Assembly (NCBI GenBank): GCA_034437535.1
Contig: DAOTTZ010000073.1
Location: 1 to 64,000, forward strand
Length of the DNA stretch: 64,000 bases
Direction: 5' to 3'
Source: J038 sp034437535
Lineage (GTDB): Bacteria; Chloroflexota; Anaerolineae; Aggregatilineales; Phototrophicaceae
How positions within the stretch are numbered: the first letter of the stretch is position 1; each line of letters opens with the position of its first letter. Position numbers and translations under genes: made by a program. The notes under the pieces are model-generated. The model saw nothing but the letters and a program-made list of their open reading frames with translations, was not told the origin of the DNA and searched no databases. Below are positions 43,070 to 50,882 of the stretch, piece by piece.

Positions 43070-44335
43070 TCAGGCCCGGTCGAACTTTTCGAGCATCGCT
43101 TTCTCCGCATAATCCAGCGTTGAGCCGTCATACACGCAGATGTGAATCCCCTGGAGCGTTGTCTCCGGGCGGACAAAAAGATAGTCACGGAAACCTTCCA
43201 GCATGTGCGGGAAGACAACATCAAAGGCCGCACCGCCATGCCCGATGCCGAAGACCGGGAAGACAATGCTGGTGATCGGCTGGTAGTGGGGTACCTGGTT
43301 GTCTTCTTGGATGCGGCGGGCGGTACCTTCCGGGCTGATGATGCCGTGATTTTCGTTGATGCGATCCACCTCACGCAGACATTGCTTTACCGCGTTCTGG
43401 ATCTGGTCGGGTTGGGTGATCGGCGCGATTTGACGATTTCTGCGGTTGCCATCCCCCAGGTCGCCATGTGCGATGACCGTAGCGGTATGGAAGATGTAGC
43501 GCACGCGGTTGTCATCTACCAGCATGCTACGTGGATGCCCGGCATGGGTCGGGATGACGGCGGTGGCAGTCACCGGCACTCGATACCGATGATCTGACCG
43601 CCAGACCTGATCGTTCAAATCGCGCTGGATCGTATCGTAAAAGCGACCATCGGCGAAGCCCCCCGCCCAGCGCAACGCCCGCGAGACCGTCCCTGGCTCA
43701 AAGGTACGGCTCATCTGCATGTAATTGTTTTCGCTGTTCACCAACACGTCGATCCCGCGTAGCCGGGTGATGTCGCCCGTTGCCAGGTAAACCGTGGTCG
43801 CGGGCCGGTCTGCCAGGCGGTAAGCGGCGTGAGCCTTGTCATCTTCCGCCTTAAAAAAGCTGGATTCTGTCAATCGGACGGTTGATTCTAGCCAGCGGCG
43901 GCGGTTTTCCCGCGCTTCGTCTTTGATCTGCTCGATGGAGTCAAAAAGATAATCTTTTTGCTCCCGGCTCCCCTGCCGAAAGTCAACCCATTGGAAGTCT
44001 TGCAGGTCGAACTTCCCCAGTTCTTCGTTCATGGTCTGGTTGTCGCCTTCCACCAGCACCGGCAAGATGCTGGTACGTGCGCCCCGCGCCACCGCGATCT
44101 CTCGCTTGACCCATTCTGAATTGGCGGCGGCTTCGGTGTAGATCAACACCAGCACATCCGCTTCGCCGATTTGCTCATAAAGCTGGGTGTTATAACGCTT
44201 GCCGGCCATCAGCTTATCATCCATCCAGACGGTGTAATCCTCATGGTCATCCAGTAGATCACGGATCATGTTGGCGACCAGGGTGTTTTTGTCCTTTTCG
44301 CCCGTTTTATAGCTGATGAAAATGTTTGTGTTCAT
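43070..44335 (-). CDS. TIR domain fused to a macro domain
   Basis: 421 residues from the ATG at 44335 (AAAGGG 8 bases upstream). TIR domain 1-140: NIFISYKTGEKDKNTLV, VWMDDKLMAGKRYN, ADVLVLIYTEAAANSEWVK with E79 in the catalytic position. A linker (140-178) leads to a macro domain (about 180-415). Its landmarks are VYLATGDITRLRGIDVLVN (GDIT and the VN-N motif), TFEPGTVSRALRWAGG (degenerate GGGV-AI--AG loop), VRYIFHTATV and SIVFPVFGIGHGGAAF (second binding loop). Macro domains bind ADP-ribose or remove it from targets. Having a TIR NADase fold and an ADP-ribose module in one chain suggests product sensing, retention or removal. Divergent from an ADP-ribose-type Nudix gene. Confidence 0.85.
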   Translation of the reverse strand: MNTNIFISYKTGEKDKNTLVANMIRDLLDDHEDYTVWMDDKLMAGKRYNTQLYEQIGEADVLVLIYTEAAANSEWVKREIAVARGARTSILPVLVEGDNQTMNEELGKFDLQDFQWVDFRQGSREQKDYLFDSIEQIKDEARENRRRWLESTVRLTESSFFKAEDDKAHAAYRLADRPATTVYLATGDITRLRGIDVLVNSENNYMQMSRTFEPGTVSRALRWAGGFADGRFYDTIQRDLNDQVWRSDHRYRVPVTATAVIPTHAGHPRSMLVDDNRVRYIFHTATVIAHGDLGDGNRRNRQIAPITQPDQIQNAVKQCLREVDRINENHGIISPEGTARRIQEDNQVPHYQPITSIVFPVFGIGHGGAAFDVVFPHMLEGFRDYLFVRPETTLQGIHICVYDGSTLDYAEKAMLEKFDRA

Positions 44336-44354
44336 CGACAATGCCCTTTGTATG

Positions 44355-44370
44355 GTTACAACTATGTAAC
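44355..44370. promoter_or_regulatory. GTTACA-N4-TGTAAC dyad before TIR-macro gene
   Basis: A perfect 6-bp inverted repeat with a 4-base spacer, 20 bp upstream of the TIR-macro start codon, where it could overlap the transcription start or be an operator. A second, weaker dyad GCCCCA/TGGGGC spans about 44371-44396. Confidence 0.4.
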
Positions 44371-44476
44371 GCCCCAACACCCGATCATACTGGGGCGGTC
44401 TTTCTGTTTGTGCCTTCCGATTAGCATATCACGAAACACATCAATCCGCCGCACAAAAGCGCGTTTCGTGGGCCTG

Positions 44477-44485
44477 TGCTATGAT
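44477..44485 (+). promoter_or_regulatory. Extended -10 promoter of the Nudix gene
   Basis: TGC-TATGAT, 35 bp upstream of the Nudix start codon; no good -35 hexamer, as expected for extended -10 promoters. Confidence 0.5.
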
Positions 44486-44520
44486 GCAGTAGGTCATCTA
44501 ACGACGAGGGCAAACCAACG

Positions 44521-45141
44521 ATGGATAAAAAAGTCGAAATCATCCGCAAGCAAGAGGTCTTCAAGCAGGCGATCTTCCGCATTGAGGCGGCAGAATTACG
44601 CCACGAAAAATACGACGGCACCATGAGCGATACCATGACGCGCCTCAGCTTCGAACGGGGCGATTCGGTCGCGGCGGTCATCCACGACCCGCAAGACGAC
44701 CGCTTGATCTTCACCGAGCAATTCCGTTACCCGACGGTGGAAAAAGGCCCCGGCTGGTTGCTGGAAATCCCCGCCGGGGTGATCGACGCGGACGAACACC
44801 CCACAGACGCCATGCGGCGCGAACTGGTGGAGGAAATCGGCTATCAGGTGCATACCCTGCATCACATCAGCACATTTTACCTCAGCCCCGGTGGATCATC
44901 AGAACGCATTCATCTGTTTTATGCCCGCGTCGGTGCGTCGTCCCAGGTGGCGGCGGGGGGTGGCGTCGCCGGGGAACACGAAGACATCCGCACCGTGAGC
45001 TTGTCCGTCCAGCGGGTGTTGTCTCATCTGTGGCATGGCGGCCTGGAAGATGCCAAGACGATCATCGGTTTACAATGGTTCCAGATCAACATGCAAAACC
45101 TGCCTGGATCAGATGAATCTAGGTCATCCGACCGAAATTGA
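44521..45141 (+). CDS. Nudix hydrolase, ADP-ribose pyrophosphatase type
   Basis: 206 residues. The Nudix box fits G-x5-E-x7-RE-U-x-EE-x-G: G86, E92, R100-E101-L102, E104-E105, G107. The upstream FTEQFRYPTVEKGPGWLLEIPAG and the downstream YLSPGGSSERIHLFYAR (SPG-SE motif) mark the ADP-ribose pyrophosphatase subgroup (NudF-like). These enzymes split ADP-ribose to AMP and ribose-5-phosphate in the cytoplasm. It is divergent from the TIR-macro gene, 185 bp start to start. That pairing could be a detoxification link, or chance, since NudF-like genes are common housekeeping genes. Confidence 0.9.
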   Translation: MDKKVEIIRKQEVFKQAIFRIEAAELRHEKYDGTMSDTMTRLSFERGDSVAAVIHDPQDDRLIFTEQFRYPTVEKGPGWLLEIPAGVIDADEHPTDAMRRELVEEIGYQVHTLHHISTFYLSPGGSSERIHLFYARVGASSQVAAGGGVAGEHEDIRTVSLSVQRVLSHLWHGGLEDAKTIIGLQWFQINMQNLPGSDESRSSDRN

Positions 45142-45165
45142 CACGACCTGCTTGATTTCCTGCTA

Positions 45166-45174
45166 TGCTATGAT
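45166..45174 (+). promoter_or_regulatory. Extended -10 promoter of the CNNM/CBS gene
   Basis: TGC-TATGAT, 70 bp before the start codon. A TTGACA at 45138-45143 lies too far upstream to be its -35 and overlaps the Nudix stop codon. Confidence 0.4.
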
Positions 45175-45243
45175 TCGGGGAGCTACTGCTGACATCATCT
45201 CCCCCGCCTGAATCGTTCAATAGACTGGAAACAAGAGACAGTT

Positions 45244-46533
45244 ATGGAAATTCTGATTATCATTGGTCTGGTGATCTGTAACGGCATCCTGGCGATGAGT
45301 GAAGCCGCCGTGATCGCATCACGCCAGGCCCGGCTGGAAAAAGCCGCGCAAGACGAGCAAGCCGGCGCAGGGGCCGCCCTCAAGCTGGTCAAAGAGCCAG
45401 ACGATTTTCTCTCTACCGTGCAGATCGGTATTACACTGGTGGGTATCATGGCGGGGGCCTTCGGTGGGGCCAGCGTCGCCGGGGATTTACGCCTGACGTT
45501 GATCGACCTGGGCCTGCCGGATAACCTGGCCAGTGCCATCGCCCCGGCTATTGTCATCGGCCTGACGACCTACCTCTCACTCATCATCGGTGAACTGGTG
45601 CCCAAGCGGTTAGCCATGCGAAACCCGGAAGCCATCTCATCGCGCATCGCCCCGCCCATGCGCGTCATCTCCCGCCTGACGTTCCCAATCGTGTGGTTCC
45701 TCAGTCGCTCTACCCAATTTGTCTTGACGCTCATGGGCATCAAAGCGGACGACACGCCGCCCGTCACCGAAGACGAGATCCGCACGATGGTCGCCCAGGG
45801 TCACCGGCATGGCGTGCTCCAACAGCACGAGGAGGAAATGATCGCCGGGGTCTTCCGGTTGGATGACCTGCAAGCCGAAGCCTTGATGACGCCGCGTGTG
45901 GATACCGTCTGGCTGGATGTCAGTGATGATGTCGAGACGATCAAAGCCAAGCTCAAAGAGTCGGATTATGCTTACTTCCCGGTGGTCGATGGCTCACCCG
46001 ATGAGGTGGTCGGCGTAGTCAGTGCCCGCAAGCTATTGATCCGGGCATTAAACGATGACGCGATTGACCTGCACGACCTGGCCGACCCGCCGCTTTATGT
46101 GCCGGAGTCATTGGCGGGCGTCAAGGTGCTGGATCGCTTCCGGTCTAGCGGTGTGCCGTTCGCCATCGTCATCAGTGAGCATGGCGGCATGAACGGCGTG
46201 ATTACCGTGCGCGATGTCATCGAGTCGGTCGTCGGGGAGATTGACCAGCCCGACGCGGTGCAACGCGACGACGGATCGTATCTGGTCGATGGGCTAATGC
46301 CCTGGAGTGAACTGCTTGACCGGCTGAACCAACCGCATAAGGTCGAAATCGGCGGCCCGCGCTATCATACCGTCGCTGGCTTTATCGTCGCCCACCTGGA
46401 TCGCATCCCGCAGGCAGCGGACGTGGTGGAATCCGACACATTACGGTTTGAAGTGATGGACATGGACGGTCGCCGCGTGGATAAGGTGCTGGTGCGGATC
46501 ACCGAACCGGAAGCCGACGACTCCGACGATTAA
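45244..46533 (+). CDS. CNNM/CBS-domain membrane protein (HlyC/CorC family)
   Basis: 429 residues. The N-terminal CNNM (DUF21) domain (about 1-175) has three to four helices, with NGILAMSEAAVIASR, DDFLSTVQIGITLVGIMAG and LSLIIGELVPKRLAM. Two CBS domains follow (about 200-325: ALMTPRVDTVWLDV and PFAIVISEHGGMNGVITVRD). A CorC_HlyC C-terminal domain completes it. Relatives are implicated in magnesium or cobalt efflux, or in membrane homeostasis. The older name haemolysin is misleading. It appears to be a single-gene transcript. Confidence 0.9.
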   Translation: MEILIIIGLVICNGILAMSEAAVIASRQARLEKAAQDEQAGAGAALKLVKEPDDFLSTVQIGITLVGIMAGAFGGASVAGDLRLTLIDLGLPDNLASAIAPAIVIGLTTYLSLIIGELVPKRLAMRNPEAISSRIAPPMRVISRLTFPIVWFLSRSTQFVLTLMGIKADDTPPVTEDEIRTMVAQGHRHGVLQQHEEEMIAGVFRLDDLQAEALMTPRVDTVWLDVSDDVETIKAKLKESDYAYFPVVDGSPDEVVGVVSARKLLIRALNDDAIDLHDLADPPLYVPESLAGVKVLDRFRSSGVPFAIVISEHGGMNGVITVRDVIESVVGEIDQPDAVQRDDGSYLVDGLMPWSELLDRLNQPHKVEIGGPRYHTVAGFIVAHLDRIPQAADVVESDTLRFEVMDMDGRRVDKVLVRITEPEADDSDD

Positions 46534-46639
46534 CTCATCCCATTATTCCAGGTAGCGGGTAAAAACCGGGTTCGTCCGCAGTGTTGCCAACACTTCCGGC
46601 GGTAGATCTGGCCGGCGATCACTGCCGGTTGAGAAGCAA

Positions 46640-46666
46640 ACGCACCGGATGCGGTATCCGGTGCGT
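46640..46666 (-). terminator. Terminator downstream of ftsH
   Basis: Perfect 11-bp stem ACGCACCGGAT / ATCCGGTGCGT with a 5-base loop (46651-46655). On the minus strand it follows the ftsH stop by about 33 bp and is followed by a modest T-rich stretch. Confidence 0.7.
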
Positions 46667-46699
46667 AAGGAAAGCGTCGGTTCTGAAGGTGTGGGCGGT

Positions 46700-48649
46700 C
46701 TATTCCGGGTCGAATAAGGCCGGCGCGGTGGTCAACCCGCCGGGGAGTGCATCGTCGCATCCAGTCATCAACTCTTCGAATTGCATCCGGTCGAGCGTCT
46801 CATACTCGATCAAGAAATCCGCCAACGAATCCAGCTTGATGCGATGCGTCCGCAAGACATCCAGCGCACGCGCATACCCGGCCTGGAGGATGCGCTTAAC
46901 CTCGTCGTCAATGTCCTGAGCGTAGCGTTCGCTGTAATCGCGCTGTTCCGCGATCTCCCGCCCCAGGAAGACCTGCCCGCCCTGGCCGGAGCCGTAACTG
47001 CGCGGACCGAGCTTATCGCTCATACCGAATTGCGTGACCATCGCCCGTGCCAACCGCGTCGCCTGTTGGAGGTCGTTGCTGGCACCGGTAGTAAATTGGT
47101 TGAATACCAGTTCCTCCGCCGCCCGTCCGCCCATCGTGAAGGCGATCTGATCTTCGAACATATCCCGCGTTTGCAGGCTGATGTCACCTTCCGGCAGGGG
47201 CATCACGTACCCGCCAGCCCGCCCACGAGAGACAATCGTGATCTTGTGGATCGGCCCCAGGTTGTTCATGTAATGATGCACCAGGGCGTGCCCGGCCTCG
47301 TGATACGCGATCTGACGTTTTTCCTTCTCGGAAATCACACGAGTGCGGCGTTCCGGCCCCATCACCACCCGTTCCATCGCCTCTTGCAATTCGCTCATGC
47401 CGATGGTCTTGAGGTTGCGCCGGGCCGCCAGGATGGCCGCCTCGTTGATGAGATTTTCCAGGTCGGCACCACTAAACCCAGCGGTAATCTTCGCCATCGC
47501 TTCGATGTCAACATCCGGGGCCAGCGGTTTGCCGCGTGCGTGTACCTTGAGGATCTCGGTTCGGCCCTGCACGTCCGGGTTATCCATGATGACCTTGCGA
47601 TCAAACCGACCGGGACGCAACAACGCCGGGTCGAGAATATCCGGGCGGTTGGTCGCCGCGATGATGATCAAATTGGTGCCGGTCTCGAAGCCGTCCATTT
47701 CCACCAGGATTTGATTAAGCGTCTGTTCGCGCTCATCGTGGCCGCCACCCAGCCCGGCCCCCCGGTGCCGCCCAACCGCGTCGATCTCGTCGATAAAGAT
47801 AATGGCCGGGGCCTCCGCCTTGGAGCGGTCGAACAGATCCCGCACGCGGGACGCACCCACCCCGACGAACATCTCGACAAACTCCGAACCGGAAATGCTG
47901 AAGAACGGCACCCCGGCTTCCCCGGCGACGGCCCGCGCCATCAACGTCTTACCCGTCCCCGGCGGGCCGACCATCAGCACGCCTTTGGGCACCCGCGCCC
48001 CCAACCGGATGAACTTATCCGGCTCCTTGAGGAACTCGACCACTTCTTTCAAGTCTTCTTTGGCTTCTTCCGCCCCGGCCACATCGTTAAACGTGACCTG
48101 GGGCCGCTCCACATCACGGGTGACGCGGGCGCGGCTCTTGCCGAAGCCCATCGCTTGATCTTGCTGGCCGCGCATCGAGCGCATCATGCGCCATACCAAC
48201 CACACGATCAAGATCATCGGCCCGGCGATGATGAGAATCTGCAAAAGGAACGGCCCGGTGTTGTCGCTGGGGCGCGGCGCGATGTTCACCGCCTGGATCT
48301 CCTGTGCGGTCAGGCCATATTGCGTCAATAAGGTGACCACATCGGTATTCGGCGGGATGTTCATGCTCGTCGAGCGTCCGTTGCGGAACTCCACGATGAC
48401 TTTGGTCTCTCCCTCCGGGATGATGCGGCTCACCTGGTTGGCCTGCACGTCAGAAGCCAATTGGTTGATCGGATAATTAGACGGGGATGACCCGGTATTC
48501 AAGAACATCACCAGTAGGAACAGAATGGCAATCACCCCGATAATCAGCCAGATGCGCCCGGCGTTACGATTGGGCGGGGTTTCCTGCGTCTCTGGATCTT
48601 GCTTGTCTCCACGTTTGCCGTGCGGAGGTTCCGGCGGTCGATTATTCAA
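46700..48649 (-). CDS. ftsH: ATP-dependent zinc metalloprotease FtsH
   Basis: About 649 residues. Membrane-anchored AAA+ protease that degrades misfolded or unassembled membrane proteins and some cytoplasmic regulators. TM1 is near residues 32-50, followed by a small exported domain and TM2 (FLLQILIIAGPMILIVWLVW). AAA motifs: Walker A GPPGTGKT, Walker B IIFIDEID, and a second region of homology at NRPDILDPALLRPGR. The zinc site is HEAGH, with the third ligand Asp in TTGASNDLQQAT. A TTG at 48649 is chosen because GGAGAG lies 7 bases upstream. A TTG six codons earlier (48667) is possible but unsupported. The C-terminus is slightly long, with a Cys-containing tail. Confidence 0.95.
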   Translation of the reverse strand: MNNRPPEPPHGKRGDKQDPETQETPPNRNAGRIWLIIGVIAILFLLVMFLNTGSSPSNYPINQLASDVQANQVSRIIPEGETKVIVEFRNGRSTSMNIPPNTDVVTLLTQYGLTAQEIQAVNIAPRPSDNTGPFLLQILIIAGPMILIVWLVWRMMRSMRGQQDQAMGFGKSRARVTRDVERPQVTFNDVAGAEEAKEDLKEVVEFLKEPDKFIRLGARVPKGVLMVGPPGTGKTLMARAVAGEAGVPFFSISGSEFVEMFVGVGASRVRDLFDRSKAEAPAIIFIDEIDAVGRHRGAGLGGGHDEREQTLNQILVEMDGFETGTNLIIIAATNRPDILDPALLRPGRFDRKVIMDNPDVQGRTEILKVHARGKPLAPDVDIEAMAKITAGFSGADLENLINEAAILAARRNLKTIGMSELQEAMERVVMGPERRTRVISEKEKRQIAYHEAGHALVHHYMNNLGPIHKITIVSRGRAGGYVMPLPEGDISLQTRDMFEDQIAFTMGGRAAEELVFNQFTTGASNDLQQATRLARAMVTQFGMSDKLGPRSYGSGQGGQVFLGREIAEQRDYSERYAQDIDDEVKRILQAGYARALDVLRTHRIKLDSLADFLIEYETLDRMQFEELMTGCDDALPGGLTTAPALFDPE

Positions 48650-48685
48650 AACGTTACTCTCCACCAAACAATAACAACTACAGCC

Positions 48686-48694
48686 ATTATATCA
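48686..48694 (-). promoter_or_regulatory. Extended -10 promoter of ftsH
   Basis: On the minus strand TGA-TATAAT, 37 bp before the chosen TTG start. Consensus -10 with the TG extension. Confidence 0.6.
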
Positions 48695-48959
48695 GATGTT
48701 CCGGCAAGCCGCCCGGTGTGAAGCCGTCCATTCGGCCTGCTTGACTCCGGGGCTAGGCGGTTGATCGCGTTCAGGTTAAGATAGATCATCAACCAGTTCA
48801 CCAGACAATTTATGGAAAAATTCTGTGATGACGGTGTTATCATGTGGGAACGACTGGTCGCCTTCAACAGCGGGAACCTGCCAGATGATGATCTGCCAGA
48901 CGGGTAAGCTCGGTTGCGTATGTGCCTCACAATTATTTCAAAAATCTATTTACACTCTG

Positions 48960-48988
48960 CTGACAGATGACGCGGATTGGCCTAAAAT
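48960..48988 (+). promoter_or_regulatory. Predicted promoter of the 506-aa exported protein
   Basis: CTGACA (48960-48965) and TAAAAT (48983-48988) with a 17-base spacer, 45 bp before the start codon. The rest of the divergent gap 48650-49033 holds no supported gene. Confidence 0.6.
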
Positions 48989-49033
48989 CAGGATACCTTA
49001 AACCACGAGACGATCTGAAGGAGGATCACCCTG

Positions 49034-50554
49034 ATGAGGCACATTACACGATTGCTGGTTTTATCTGTCCTATTGCTGGCGGTCGGCCTATCAACAACCG
49101 CTATGTCCACCGTCAGCCCGGCGACGGCCCAGGACCCCACACCACCACCCACACCCTTCACCGGCATTGGAGACCCCTCACAACCGGCTTTCTTATTCCC
49201 ACCCTGGACGAATATAGACGTCTACGACTTCCGGGCGGAAGATCCGCTCCCCATTTCGATGTTCGCCTACAACCCGACCGGCACGGAACTAACCGTGACG
49301 ATCACGCAGGAAATCAGCTTTGACCTGCTGGCCCCACTCTACGCCGGGCCGATCAGCCGTAACCCGATTGACGTCATGCCGGAAATACCGGAAGAAGGCA
49401 TCGAAGACCTGCTGTTCACCATCACGCTGGAAGGCTCAGGGCAGATTTTCGATACCAAATCGCTGGTAGTCCCCTTCCAAACGGCCAGCCGTCGCGCCCA
49501 GGTCGGCACGCCGGAGATTGTGAACTTCACCACCCCGGCAGATTCAGTCTCGGTCGATGCGTTGAGCAACGGCACCGCCCGGCTAGATGTGCTGTGGCAG
49601 GTGATTAACCGCCCGGCCAATACAACCCTGATCTTCGAGCAATACTTCGCCGACGATGAGAGCTTTATCAACGTGGAATTACCACGCGAAAACCCCTATG
49701 TCGCGTCCTCTGGGCAGGGGATCGTCGCGCCGTTGCCGCCCTTCTGGGGCTTTGATTACATCGAGTTGAGCCTGCGCATGGTCAATGTGTTGACCGGCGA
49801 AGTCCTCGATAGCGCGTTGATCCAGGTGCCGGTGTCATTTATGACCAGCGAACCAGAAGAACCGCAATTGATCCGCTTTGACGCCACCCCGCAGACCGCC
49901 AGCCCCGGCGAGACGATCACCGTGAATTGGGAAGTCGCTGGCCCGGTAGACACAGTGCAGATCTACGCCGTGTATGACGACATCATCAGCACCAGCCAAT
50001 CACTTTTCGGCCCGGTAGAAACCGCCGGATCACGTCAATTTACCTTGCCGGAAACCGTCCGCACCGTTGATCTCTGGTTCGTAGAGCCGCAATTCAACCA
50101 GAACATACAGATCGCTGTCGAATGTCAGTTCACCTGGTTTGCTGGCGATAACCCCGGTTGCCCGCTCACCCCGCCCACCAACCCCATGATCGCGTATCAA
50201 CCGTTTGAGCGCGGCTTCATGCTCTGGATCGAACCGGAGATCTGGGTCTTCTTTGGTGACGGCACCGGCTACATCCTGCCGGATACCTGGGACGGTAGCC
50301 CGGTCATCTGGAATGAGGCACCGCCGACTGACCTGTTCCAACCCGAACGCGGTTTCGGCTGGCTCTGGACGCAGAACGGGTACATCAATGCGCGTTTAGG
50401 CTGGGCCACCGCACCGGAGCAAGGGTTTACGACCACCTTACAAAGCGGTGCCTTCCAGACGCCGTTTGCATCCGGCATGAGTTATGCCTTCGTGTTGCCA
50501 GATGGCACCGTCCGCACGGCGGAGGTGTTCAGCACGCAGATTAGCTGGCGTTAG
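49034..50554 (+). CDS. Exported protein of unknown function (506 aa)
   Basis: ATG at 49034 with AGGAGG about 9 bases upstream. Signal peptide through about 33 (SPATAQ). A short Pro/Thr linker is followed by several beta-rich segments. One (about 280-345, IRFDATPQTASPGETITVNWEV) looks like an immunoglobulin-like or filamin-type domain. The C-terminal 120 residues are rich in aromatic residues (RGFMLWIEPEIWVFFGDGTG, GFGWLWTQNGYIN), which may bind carbohydrate. No enzyme motif is seen. Similar proteins with Pro-Thr linkers are frequent in the secretomes of Anaerolineae-type bacteria. Confidence 0.78.
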   Translation: MRHITRLLVLSVLLLAVGLSTTAMSTVSPATAQDPTPPPTPFTGIGDPSQPAFLFPPWTNIDVYDFRAEDPLPISMFAYNPTGTELTVTITQEISFDLLAPLYAGPISRNPIDVMPEIPEEGIEDLLFTITLEGSGQIFDTKSLVVPFQTASRRAQVGTPEIVNFTTPADSVSVDALSNGTARLDVLWQVINRPANTTLIFEQYFADDESFINVELPRENPYVASSGQGIVAPLPPFWGFDYIELSLRMVNVLTGEVLDSALIQVPVSFMTSEPEEPQLIRFDATPQTASPGETITVNWEVAGPVDTVQIYAVYDDIISTSQSLFGPVETAGSRQFTLPETVRTVDLWFVEPQFNQNIQIAVECQFTWFAGDNPGCPLTPPTNPMIAYQPFERGFMLWIEPEIWVFFGDGTGYILPDTWDGSPVIWNEAPPTDLFQPERGFGWLWTQNGYINARLGWATAPEQGFTTTLQSGAFQTPFASGMSYAFVLPDGTVRTAEVFSTQISWR

Positions 50555-50561
50555 CTTAGGC

Positions 50562-50800
50562 CAGAACGGTTCATAAGCAGTCTGTGTAGGGGCGGGCCGA
50601 TGTGTCCGCCCGAAAACATGGGCCGGCACGTTGGCACTGCGTGGGATTTGATGCGATTGCCTTGCATACACTACCGGGTCTATTTCAGATTATTGGCATT
50701 TTAACGGCAGGCCGGCACACGGGCCGGCCCCTACACAAGGTCGTGTGTAGGGGAGGCCCCATGTGGTCTCCCGCCTGTGCCAAAATATTGAAATGCACCC
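50562..50800. repeat. Composite intergenic repeat region, copy B
   Basis: This fills most of the 328-bp gap 50555-50882. It begins with CAGAACGGTTCA and a GTGTCCGCC...GAAAACA block shared with 5195-5257. It contains two GTGTAGGGGCGGGCC / GGCCGGCCCCTACAC-type inverted modules near 50584 and 50700-50740. It ends with the 22-bp sequence identical to 273-294. Composite, REP-like and probably non-coding. Confidence 0.6.
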
Positions 50801-50882
50801 TACACTATCGTCATCGTAGGCTGATTGCGCCCTGGCGTGGTATGATTAACCCTGAGCCTTAGCACGAGAAAAGATAAAGCCG

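Noticed and set aside
34695..44335. A canonical DarTG toxin-antitoxin operon
   Set aside because: The DarT-like and macro domains are on separate, non-adjacent transcripts, each fused to TIR, and the DarT-like catalytic Glu is replaced. It cannot be called DarTG, only DarTG-like chemistry.
43070..45141. A standard Thoeris system
   Set aside because: Thoeris needs a TIR ThsB and a separate ThsA (SIR2-SLOG, or a transmembrane-macro protein). Here TIR and macro are in one chain without membrane helices, and no ThsA-like gene is present.
44518..46533. Nudix and CNNM genes as one operon
   Set aside because: A 102-bp gap containing an extended -10 sequence suggests separate promoters; no functional link is evident.
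46781..48331. Long open frame (516 codons) on the plus strand opposite ftsH
   Set aside because: It is antisense to highly conserved FtsH motifs. Its protein is His/Arg/Asp-rich with no domain, typical of the shadow frame of a GC-rich gene.
48812..48907. 31-codon frame beginning MEKFCDDGVIMWERLVAFNSG
   Set aside because: It faintly recalls the start of zinc-finger anti-sigma proteins, but it is very short and has no ribosome site or partner gene. Not enough to call a gene.
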